Below are positions 55,276-64,000 of a stretch of DNA of 64,000 nt, one piece after another; the stretch's first letter is position 1, and every line of letters starts with the position of its first letter. The position numbers and the translations under genes were made by a program. The stretch comes from Boswellia sacra (taxonomy: Eukaryota; Streptophyta; Magnoliopsida; Sapindales; Burseraceae). A model generated the notes under the pieces. The model worked only from the letters and a program-made list of their open reading frames with translations, was not told the DNA's origin and searched no databases. The stretch lies in assembly GCA_013180625.2 (NCBI GenBank), contig SNVD02008926.1, positions 1 through 64,000 of the forward strand. The letters run 5' to 3'.

Positions 55276-55906
55276 TTTCTTTCTAATGCATGTCCTACTG
55301 GGAAAACGTCTATCATGCATTGCTTCATGGTCTTTAGACCTTATAATTCTTTGTGACATTGGGTAAGTATCCTTCATACTTTCTACGATTTCTTCAGAAT
55401 TTGCATTCGTTGGGTTTCATGCCAGTTTTCTAAGTATTCTTCAAGCTTCTTTGATGTATTCCAGATTTCGTATTCAATGGGTTTTATACCCAAGTGTTTT
55501 CGCTTCTATTCTTGATTCCTTGTAATCCATAAGGAAAATCCATCATGTTCTGATATTTTTCATTCTTGACTTCTTTTCATGTGTCATTGCTTTTCACTGG
55601 GGGTTTCTTATTATGTTGTTGATTCTTCAAATCTCTAGGGATCTCCCATTGTTCTTGCACATCCCTGCAAAATTTAAACATTTCTTGATGGCGTAAAATC
55701 GATTCAAATTTTTACCTTGTTCAGTGTGTTGTTTAGCAAATTACTTTCTAGTATCTAGAGGAATTCTTTCATGCTATTTTGTTTGAAGATTCTATCGACC
55801 GATGTTACTCTTCTTTCCTTGTGAGTTGCTAAGCTATTACCACGGCCGGGGCTTGTCACCGGTTTGTTTGATAATTCCATTAGTATCTTAGGATCAATAA
55901 AGAACT
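55276..55906 (+). other. Spacer before PMD copy 3
   Basis: No ORF recognised. Aligned with 42931-43507; ends at TTGTGAGTTGCTAAGC as in B1 and B2. Confidence 0.45.
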
Positions 55907-56102
55907 CCCTCTTTTTCTTTTTCCTTCCTTTCACTTTTTCTTCTTGTTCTCTTTTCTCTCTTTCTATTCTTTTTCCCTCTTCTTTCCTTCATCCTTTTCT
56001 TTTTTCTTTTTTCTTTCTTTTTTTTTCCTTCTTTTCTTTTGTCCCTCTTTTTCTTCCTTTTTCCATTTTTCATTCTTTTCTTCCCTTCCCTTTCCATCCC
56101 TC
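55907..56102 (+). repeat. Pyrimidine-rich tract upstream of PMD copy 3
   Basis: About 195 bases of almost pure T/C. The complementary strand reads as Lys/Glu/Arg repeats (55894-56097), not a protein gene. Confidence 0.8.
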
Positions 56103-56111
56103 ACTTGATGA

Positions 56112-56204
56112 ATGGCTGGCTGGCTGTCAGACAGTTGCCCAATGGCCAGTGAATAGGCGACAGATGATTTGACTATCGTCCAGTGGTTGAGGACCTTTAT
56201 AAGG
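56112..56204 (+). promoter_or_regulatory. PMD copy 3 promoter: motif cluster plus TATA box
   Basis: GGCTGGCTGGCTGTCAGAC, AGTTGCCCAATGGCC and TTTGACTATCGTCCAG at 56112-56183, then CTTTATAAGG at 56195-56204, about 104 bases before the ATG at 56308. Confidence 0.6.
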
Positions 56205-56307
56205 TCTCTCCATCATCTTTCAGTTACATTTATGCATTCCTTTTTTGTTTCTAACCCGATTCGTTTCCAGTTTTCTCTGACATCTTCATCTCCACTTCCT
56301 CTTTCCA

Positions 56308-58455
56308 ATGGTAGGCCATCCAATCTACCTTGACTTAAATGAGATTGATCCAGTCCGGAAGTCGATGTTGAAAGGTCTTTCGAGAGACCAAGCGATGTCG
56401 ATTGTCTACGATGTGGCTTCTCACACAATTAGTCTCGTATGTACTCTTCTTCATTCTCTAATTTTCCATTTTCTTTGAATTTTCTATGCACAAATTCATG
56501 TAGAGACTTCAATTTCTTGCTTTAGGAATACCATCAAAACAAGATCTGTGGGTCATTTTTTAGAGCTCACAGTTAGTTTATAGAGATAAAAGAATGAGGT
56601 TGTTAGGAGTATGATTGCTAATACTGATTTCTATGAATTTATCACTTGTCTTCTGCATACCCTCAGTGCCCTAATCATCGAGCATTAGCGTTTTGTGCTA
56701 GAGGTGGGTGGACACGACCCACACTTTCCATGGTCTAGTTGGCAAGATGACTATCATGCTTTTGAACATTGCTACCTTGACCGGCCTTCCATGTGGTGGG
56801 GAGGCCATTCCCATCGATGCATGTATTACAAATTTGTGGGATTAGCAGAATTTGACTCAACAGCTTTTAGGGTATGAGGTGAAGGTCAAGAGCTACATAG
56901 CTATTCTGTACACTCCCTTGTATGAGTATTAGAGGCGAAGATCCAACTTGTCTGTAGTCGAGGTGGACCAGTATGCTCATGGCTTTATTATCTATCTACT
57001 TGATACGATGCTCTTCACCAATGTATCAAACACCATTATTTTGAATTTATTTCCTGCCCTCCAGGATTAAACTGGGACTGTACTACTCTAGGCCAGTTGT
57101 ATTTTGGTTTGGATCGAGCTTGTTGAGGCATTGGTGGGATCATTGGATTTGTTTCACTTCTTAAGGTAACTTCTTTCTTCTCTACACCTTTATATTTTGT
57201 CCATATTACTTTTATTTCTGATTCTGTACTATCCATGACAGATGTGGGCGTACGAGTTAGGAGTTCTACCATCTCCTCTTCCTGCTTGTGAGGATTCTTC
57301 CTTCCTATGGATCAAGAGGTGGGCTGCACGTCATGCAGAGCTCGAAAGGTCTCATGAGTTATATTTATTTTGTGATTATATTCATACAATGACCTGAGAC
57401 AAGGTAGAAAAAACATTACGGTTAATATTTTTATTGATATCAGAATCTTAACATGCTTCTCTACTCCTTCATAGATTCACTTTGAGTGGTAGGGTCCTTA
57501 GGAGAATTGGTCCGCGACTATGAGGGTTGCTTCCCACTTTAACTTGTACCTCATCCTCCTTCCTTGTATGATCAACATGATGTGGTATTTGGGTGATCAC
57601 GTCTGGGATTGGTACAAAGGTCCAACACCTCGTATAATTCCTCCTTCGTCACTGGTTCTGATGATAGATTAAGCTGATTTGGCTATAGCGCCAGAGGTGT
57701 CAGACTACACGATTGGGATTCACTTGAGCGGGATCAAAATCCTATTGATGACGACTTCATACATCGACTACATTCGAGCCTCCCTATTACACACTAGACC
57801 TGACCGATCTGCTGATGAGATTCCTCATCCTTTTGTTGTGTCCAATCGTACTGGCAGCTCTTCCACTCGTCGTCGAAAGGGATCGAGAGCTGCCTCTTTA
57901 GGTACTAGCACATTAGCTTCTTTTTACATCGCCACTTAGCAGCCATATCCACCTCTAGCTCCTTCAGCTACCCTAGCTGTTCTAACCGATCATGTGATTG
58001 GTGACCTCTAGGCTTATCCTAGCAACGTCGTCTACACATAGGATGCCAATGGACAGATTAGTAGTCATGTCATTACTGAGGATCCGAACGTGCCTGTTCC
58101 CTTTGTTCCTTAAGACACTGCTCTGGTAAGTCTTTCGAGTATGTGTTTCTCAAGTTTCCTATCATTATTTGATCAATCATTAATTAAAAAAAATACAATG
58201 CGATGCAGGTACCAAGATCATCCATAGTCACTTCTCATAGATATGTTTCGCAGATGTCATATCAGTATCGGGTATAATGCCCTCTTATGCTTCATGTATG
58301 CATGATTTAATTCTAATAGTTTTTCTAACTATATGATTCTTTTGCTTGGTTAGACAAATTGTCAAGAAGTTGCTCGTCTGGAGCAAAAGGTTGAGCGTCT
58401 TCAAGCTCAGGTTGCTGCTTTCTCCTTGGATATTGACAACAATGGCAATGAGTGA
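56308..58455 (+). pseudogene. PMD gene, copy 3
   Basis: The start ATG at 56308 gives MVGHPIYLDLNEIDPVRKSM and LKGLSRDQAMSIVYDVASHT, an N-terminus intact across exon 1. After an intron (about 56438-56524) the domain core reads with shifts: GGWTRPTLSMV / ARWLSCF frames corresponding to RWxDTTHTFH and GEMTIM, then TLTGLPCGGEAIPIDACITN. Later exons: LYLFCDYIHTMT; DHVWDWYKGPTPRIIPPSSL; LSGIKILLMTTSYIDYIRASL. The C-terminus is a coiled coil, EVARLEQKVERLQAQVAAFS, then an Asp/Asn tail and TGA at 58453-58455. In-frame stops (for example near 56580 and 57669) and shifts make it non-functional. Confidence 0.7.
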
Positions 58456-58749
58456 GGATTGTTACCATCAGGTTCTTTCATGGTTTCTTTTGTTTGTTTT
58501 ACTTTGATATATGAACTTCTATGTTGTATAATCAAATGTAAACAATCTTTAAAAACTTAGAGAAAATTTTCTATTTTCGATTCCATACACTTTTGCATAT
58601 TGTGCTAAGTTTATATCCAAATTTATTCAAATTTGTTTCTACATCATCATTTATTCAACTCTGTATAAAACTATGAAATCTAGAAGCCACACGCTTGAAA
58701 TCACTCGTCAGTACATGTTTCAGAAGTTGAAGGATCGTGCAAGAGGCAG
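58456..58749 (+). other. Spacer between PMD copy 3 and DUF7745-like copy 3
   Basis: AT-rich; no ORF. Same position and text as 11534-11884 and 45968-46327. Confidence 0.5.
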
Positions 58750-58916
58750 GTCGATAGGCTGTTTAGCCCTAATAGTCGTCGGCCAGCCAATAGACTTTTG
58801 GGCGGCTATCAAATAGTCGGTTAGCATTCATGCAACAACCCATCGATAGTCAAATGATCGATCGACAACTCTTCAGTGATTCTTCCTTTTTTGTCTCGTT
58901 TTGGGCGCTATTTAAT
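58750..58916 (+). promoter_or_regulatory. DUF7745-like copy 3 promoter: motif cluster plus TATA-like box
   Basis: The densest cluster among the cargo promoters: GTCGATAGGC, AATAGTCGTCGGCCAGCC, GGCGGCTATCAAATAGTCGG, ATCGATAGTC and ATGATCGATCGACAACTC, then CTATTTAAT at about 58908-58916. Confidence 0.55.
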
Positions 58917-58971
58917 TGCTATTCCTCTTTGCAACTTCTCTGCACCTTTTCTCAATGGCTCTTTGTGCCAT

Positions 58972-60455
58972 CCAACACATTTGAGCTTCTCTTAAGATAC
59001 TCCAATCTTTTTTAAAGCCTTTAAAAGATGACGATCGAAAAGAATTCGAATCCATCGGTCTTTATCATTTGAAGTTCGTTTGCCATGTCAAGCTCGACGT
59101 CCCTTTTCTTAAGGACTGTACAACCTTCTGGGATCCTCACGATCATGTCATTTGTTTCAATAGCTAGGAACTTTGCCCTCTATACGAGGAATTCTCTGCT
59201 ATACTTGATCGTCACTCATCCAGTTTTGAGAGCCTCGTTCTTCCTATCGTCCATACACCATCAACACCCAATCTTGCCTGTTTCTTCAACTTCCTGATTT
59301 CCACCATGGGTATTCACATCAGTGGTGGTAGAGTGATATTATCTTCTATCATGCCTTTGCTTGGAATGATGGACAGGACTTCATTTGGTTGGATTCGCCT
59401 TTTCCAATTTTGCATTCTTACATAATTTCTACTGGTCTCACTGGACGATCTTGGAGATCCACATCTTGTGACCATCATTTCCTCATATGCGACTCGGTTT
59501 CACATCTATTCCCTTGATTATGGCTGAGACACTAATTGGACTGGATAATGTCTAGATGGATTTGAGTTAGAGGTTCGGTGGCAGTCTTTTACTTCTTCAA
59601 GCATTCCTTTTGTCCTCTTGAGCTTTCGGGTTCAGTAATCATCATTTTTTTAATGCTCTAATTTTTGCCTAAGCCACCCGCTTGGAGTTTTCGACTTAGT
59701 GAGCTTGCCCTAACTTTTGCTTGAGGCGCCTTTTTTGGGTTTTCAACTCAACGAACTTTTCTTTTTTCTCATAGCCTAACTTTTGCCTAAACTAATCTTT
59801 TGGGTTTTCAGCTTAGTGAGCTTGCATTAATTTTTGCCTAAGTCGCCTTTTCAGATTTTCGACTTAGCATACTTCTTTCTTTTATTTTTTATTTGTAATC
59901 TTTTTCTCAGATCTGGTTACAAGAGAGATTAGCTATTCTGGCACTGCCCGAAGGGCATTTTTCCCGCTATAGTCCTTAACTTCGTACAAGAAGGAGACTT
60001 CAGAGGCATTATTCTCGGATCGACTAGCTTCGAGTCATTCCTGGTACTAAAATTCGCTAGCACTATCCATGGTAGAGGATGAAGCATGTGATAGTAGGAA
60101 CATATATCATTTGCGTACCTATAGTAGGTTTTACCCATAGTTTATTCTATGATCCTACTAGACTGTGTTGGTAGTATGGATTCAAACATAGGATTGTGGA
60201 TTCACCAACTACTTTCGATCTTGAGAGACTATTTGCTCGTTATTAAGAACGTGTGAAGGTTCTTGGCCACATCGTACCATTGAGAGGAATCTATTCCATG
60301 GTCCTGATTTTGAGACAGACAATCGGTACAAGGGTTGGGTGAAATTTTAGGCTTCTATTCTTGATCCTGTTATTCAAGTTAAATAGTGTCACAAGCGATA
60401 TAGTAAGCCTATTCATAGTCCATCGAAGAGGCAAAGGCAAAATTGTTAGTTTCTT
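58972..60455 (+). pseudogene. DUF7745-like gene, copy 3
   Basis: The start codon of the other copies (AACATG) reads AACACA here, so the start is lost. This copy shows the domain best: LYHLKFVCHVKLDVPFLKDC, TTFWDPHDHVICF, ELCPLYEEFSAILDRHSSSF, GGRVILSSIMPLLGMMDRTS and GDPHLVTIIS, mostly in one frame with two stops. Intronic ~60-bp repeats at 59620-59870. The second block (about 59900-60455) reads RNLFHGPDFETDNRYKGWV and ends basic. Confidence 0.55.
59620..59870 (+). repeat. ~60-bp degenerate tandem repeat, copy 3 intron
   Basis: Units built on TTTTTGCCTAAGYCRCC and GGGTTTTCAACTYARCGARC, as in copies 1 and 2. Confidence 0.65.
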
Positions 60456-60635
60456 GAGTAGCTTAGATTTTGATGTTTTCCTTTTGTTATTATGTAGAAC
60501 AATAAGACATTTCGAAATGCATATTTGTTCCAAACAATTTCATTTCATTAATACAAGTATAATCTTTTGTTCTTCGAACAACATGTGCGCAATGAGACAA
60601 CTCCTGTCATTAATCAGCCATTTCTGGTTTTTTGA
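60456..60635. other. Convergent spacer, B3
   Basis: AT-rich; matches 13538-13699. No ORF. Confidence 0.45.
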
Positions 60636-61570
60636 TTAATTATTTTTCCTCTCACTTTTTTTTATATATTTATAATACTTCTTCGGCCTGTCCATATTGA
60701 TGGATTTATTGAAGTCATTCCCTTTCATGTTAGATAGAATGGCGGCTTCATTGAACATGACCTTCGTCACAATGAACGGACCTTCCCAGTTGGGTTTGAA
60801 CTTCCCTCTTGGATCAAATATAATGGGCCTTACTTGCTTAAGGACCAACCCCCCTTCTTTGAACTTTCTTGCCCTTATTTTTTTGTCAAAGGCTTGAGCA
60901 ACCTGCTTCTGATTAATTGAGGCTAATAGTTCATATCTATCACAAATCCACTCCTCTTCAGGAACTTATGCTTCAATTAGAAACCTCACTGATTTCATTT
61001 CTATCTCGATTGGTAGGACTGATTCTAAACCATATACCAATGAGAAGGGCATCATGCCAATTGAGCTTCTGGGTGTTATTCTATTACCTCATAACACAAA
61101 CAACAACTTCTCTGCCCAATCTTTATATATCTATAACACCTTGGCCGACATCTTCTTCATCTTTTTATTGGCCACTTCTACTGGTCCATTAGCTTGTGGC
61201 CCATATGAGGATGACTTATGGTGTTCGACTCCATATTTCTCGAACAGGGCCTTAATTTCTACATGAAAATGAACCCCATTGTCAATCATGATATGGTGTG
61301 GTACTCCAAATCTATATATGATGTTCTTCTCATTAAACTTCACCATCTGCTTTGCCCCTAGCGTACTATAGGACTCGGCTTCTATCCATTTAGTGAAGTC
61401 AATCGCCACGACCACATATTGATGCCTATTAAAGGCCCATAGCCTTATTTAGCCTATAATGTCAATTTATGATGTAGCAAAGGGCCATAATGTTGTCATA
61501 CCTTGTAGCTCCAAGGGTGGCTGATGAATAAAATTTCCATTGATCTGACATCAGTAACATTTCTTCACAA
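60636..61570 (-). pseudogene. B3 integrase
   Basis: From the N-terminus: KCYWCQINGNFIHQPPLELQ (zinc region end, about 61560-61500), IDIIG (first catalytic Asp), VVAIDFTKWIEAESY, IYRFGVPHHIMIDNGVHF (second Asp), SSYGPQANGPVEVANKK (Glu), then the C-terminus LVLKQVRPIIFDPRGKFKPN, WEGPFIVTKVMFNE. The core 61415-61131 is open, but the domain is broken on both sides by shifts and stops. All three acidic catalytic residues can be seen. Confidence 0.85.
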
Positions 61571-62504
61571 ATTTGAAATGGTCTATCTCCGTGGTTAGCC
61601 AGTAAAAGCCTTATCTCATAATTTTCTTTGCAAGAACTGTTCCATTCATGTGTGGCCCATATACACCACTACAGATTTCTTCTACAAGTCTCCTTGCTTC
61701 TTTCTTGCCAACACACATCAGTTACATCCCTTCTGATGTCCTATTGTACATCATCCTTCGATGACTAGTAAATTGTTGGGCTAACTTTTGTAACATAGCC
61801 CTATTCTTCTCGCTGGCCTTATTAGGTAAAATGCTCTCTTCTAAATATCTTTTAAAGTCATTGAACCATGGGTTCTCATCCACATCAGTTTCCATCACAT
61901 AAAGTTTCATATAACAAGGACCCTATGCTTGTGATATCACAATTGGTCTCACTAATAATTTTCGTGTGCTCACCCAAACTGATGCCAATGAAGCCAATGT
62001 GCTAGCCATCTGATTCTCACTTCTAGGAAGATGGGTGAAAGTGCATTGCTTAAATCTCCCGATCAACCTTTTGATGTGTTTAAGTTATTGTTTTAGCGTC
62101 CCTTGTCGTAGACCCCAATCTTCACTGGCTTGAGAGATGACCAGTTTTGAATCTCCCAAAACTTCTATTTCATCAATACCCATAGCAATCACAATTTCCA
62201 AACCAAAGGCATAGGCTTCGTATTAAGCCATATTGTTGGTGACTCTGAACTCCAACTTCTTGGTGAAAGGAATGACCTCTTCAATTTTTGACACTAGAAT
62301 AACTCATATTCCAACACCATTGTGATTAATGGCTTTGTCAAAGAACATTCTCCATCCCACTACCAAGATTACCCCCAGATATTCATTTGAAAATTCCAAC
62401 TCCCATGGTTCGTGGTCATCGACCGGATTCATAGCCAAGAATTTTGCTACTACTCTTCCTTTCACCACCTTCTTGGTGACATACTCAATGTCGAATTCTA
62501 ACAA
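61571..62504 (-). pseudogene. B3 second (archaeal-type) RNase H and linker
   Basis: An extra RNase H after the normal one is a mark of the Tat branch. LEFDIEYVTKKVVKGRVVAK and FLAMNPVDD lead into WRMFFDKAINHNGVGI, the position of the WxxYFDGA motif (Gly changed to Lys). Later text is degenerate up to the integrase. A 62-codon open piece at 61910-61722 (MKLYVMETDVDENPWFNDF) is the linker usually found before integrase. Confidence 0.7.
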
Positions 62505-62574
62505 CTCTACTAGCTATCTCACTAACTTCCCCACCAATGCTGGTTATAATGCCGTAATTTCTTTGAGAGCTACA

Positions 62575-62826
62575 TCATGCCAAGCATGTTTTCTCCATAT
62601 GACTATATTTTATCTCATATGGCACCAACTTGTTGCTAAGATAATAGATGGCATGCTCTACACCATTCTCATCTTCTTGTGCTAGCATAGCACCGATGGC
62701 CTCCTCCTCAAGAGCCAAGTAAAGAATTAAACTTTTACCAGGTTTTGATGGTCTCAAAACTTGTGGATTCTGTAAGTACTTCTTAATCTTCTCAAATGCC
62801 TCTTGGCATTGATCATTCCATTCCAT
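62575..62826 (-). pseudogene. B3 RNase H (main)
   Basis: EWNDQCQEAFEKIKKYLQNP, SLILYLALEEEAIGAMLAQE, AIYYLSNKLVPYEIKYS: the RT-connection and RNase H of Ty3/gypsy, with the usual ExxYSxxEK replaced by EIKYSHMEK. Confidence 0.8.
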
Positions 62827-62879
62827 CGACTGATCCTTCTTTAAAAGGTTGAAGATTGGTGCACAAACAGTTTTTAATT

Positions 62880-63760
62880 TAGAGATGAGCCAACTGATAT
62901 ACTAGATCTTCCCTAGAAACCCTCAAACTTTCTTTTGGTCTTAGGTGGCAGCATCTCTGTAATGGCTTTGACCTTGTCTAAATCTACTTTTATCCCCTTC
63001 TTGCCAAATACAAAGACCAACAACTTGCCTGAGGTGACTCCGAAGGCACACTTCTTTGGATTTAACCACAACTTGTATTTATTCACCTTTTCCAGGAACT
63101 ATCTAAAGCCTCTAAGTGCCCTCTCGAGTTTTAGATTTCACCCTCATTTCATCCACATAAACTTCTATCTTCTTATGCATCATGTCATGAAACAACATCG
63201 TCGCCATTCGTTGGTAGGCTGCCCTTGCATTCTTCAATTTGAAAGGCATCAACTTGTAGCAATAAGTTCTCCATTCCATAATGAAGGCTATATTCATCTT
63301 ATCTTCATTGGCCATCATTTTCTAGTTGTATCCTGAAAACCCATCTACGAAAGAAAACATTACACTGGCAGCAACGCTATCTACCAATGCATCAATGTGA
63401 GGCAAAAGGAAATCATCCTTCGACGAGGCCTTGCTCAAGTCTTGGTTTTCTCTACACACATATGAACCCTTCCATCCTTTCTGGGTACTGGAACAATATT
63501 AGCTAACCATTTTAGATATTTTACCATTTCCAAGAACTTGGCTTCAATTTGCTTGGAGACTTCCTCTTTGATTTTTTTAGCCCACTCTGGTCTCATCCTC
63601 CTCAGTTTCTTCTTAACCAATTTCATATGCTAATAAGTTTGAATTGTATGCTCAGCAATGCTTTTGTTGATTATGGGGATGTTGTCATAGGACTAGACGA
63701 AAACTTTTTTACGTTTCTTTAATAATTTTTCAAATCTCTCTCTCTCTTCAGGAGTTTTAT
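62880..63760 (-). pseudogene. B3 reverse transcriptase
   Basis: Readable in alternating frames: KKKLRRMRPEWAKKIKEEVS, ANIVPVPRKDGRVHMCV, GELIATS / YCYKLMPFKLKNARAAYQRM, MLFHDMMHKKIEVYVDEMRV (YVDE where the catalytic YVDD is expected) and KYKLWLNPKKCAFGVTSGKL. The changed catalytic Asp and many stops show it is dead. Confidence 0.8.
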
Positions 63761-64000
63761 CAAGTGCGATGCATATGTTCTTAGGTTTTTTATTGTACCA
63801 AGATTAATGTCATGGGTTTGAATGGTATGAACGTCAAATATGCTAGTGAAATGCTAATTATGATGCACAATACCATTAGGAAAGACATCACACAAGTAAG
63901 CAAATTGATTCGTTATTGCATTATACATAAAAACATAAACAATGTACTCTTCTTCAAAGAGGTTGGGTACAAACACATCTTCATAAGGTACATCATTGAT
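63761..64000 (-). pseudogene. B3 protease-RT linker, cut by window edge
   Basis: It matches B1 at 16500-16790 (SLGTIKKPKNICIALDTTP-type text, with differences). No complete domain. Confidence 0.6.

Larger units (their letters stand above)
52167..64000 (-). mobile_element. B3: family B (Tat-like) element, left part
   Basis: On the - strand from the right edge: RT, RNase H, a second RNase H, integrase (63760-60636), then the antisense DUF7745-like and PMD copies 3, pyrimidine tract, tandem repeats, purine tract and 3' LTR. It is the most complete copy for pol order and serves as reference for the B1 deletion. The 5' LTR, gag and protease lie right of the window. Confidence 0.8.

Overview
This window looks like heterochromatic DNA from a flowering-plant nuclear genome. 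It is AT-rich and, as far as I can see, made almost entirely of nested LTR retrotransposons. I see no intact host gene. The evidence is Ty3/gypsy and Ty1/copia gag-pol domains with plant primer-binding sites, plant-specific protein domains (plant mobile domain, DUF7745, a LOG-type cytokinin enzyme) and a relic of plastid DNA. Nearly every coding region carries stops or frameshifts.

Three element families account for almost all of it. Family A is Athila-like Ty3/gypsy: LTRs of about 1.4-1.5 kb that normally run TGATGAAC...TGTGTCA, and a primer-binding site matching tRNA-Asp. Copies are a + strand element running off the left edge (1-5751), an LTR fragment (6402-7432), a solo LTR (13894-15422) and a nearly complete - strand element (21038-34312). 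Family B is a large Tat-like Ty3/gypsy family with LTRs of about 1.95 kb. Copies are B1 (7433-39846, - strand, heavily interrupted), B2 (from 40668), B3 (52167 to the right edge), further LTRs and a fragment. Each of B1-B3 carries, between the integrase side and the 3' LTR and antisense to gag-pol, two degenerate genes: an intron-bearing plant mobile domain (PMD) gene and a DUF7745-like gene. The third family is Ty1/copia: a deleted element (23235-28593), an LTR fragment (5752-6401) and an unrelated RT-RNase H fragment (49132-50257). A hAT-like non-autonomous DNA element (52850-53505) with a SINE-like insert sits in one family B LTR.

Nesting can be read from target-site duplications. B5 (PMD remnant 40173-40667) was entered by a + oriented family B LTR (39847-40172), which was entered by B1. 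B1 then received an LTR A, a solo LTR A (CCTCT duplication), the 13-kb Athila-like element (ATTTT duplication) and another family B LTR (ACAAT duplication), which itself holds a further LTR B. The Athila-like element received the copia element (AATGA duplication).

Most interesting: (1) the LTR B promoter and the promoters of both antisense cargo genes share a cluster of short GTCGACTGTT/ATAGTCGG-type motifs just upstream of a TATA box, in three copies of each gene; (2) an intronless LOG-like cytokinin-activation gene is carried inside the Athila-like element at 2215-2867; (3) a composite plastid insertion joins 16S rRNA and psaB pieces inside the B1 PMD gene (10748-10968); (4) internal deletions at short repeats have removed catalytic domains from three different elements. 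All identifications are from reading the sequence; no database search was run.
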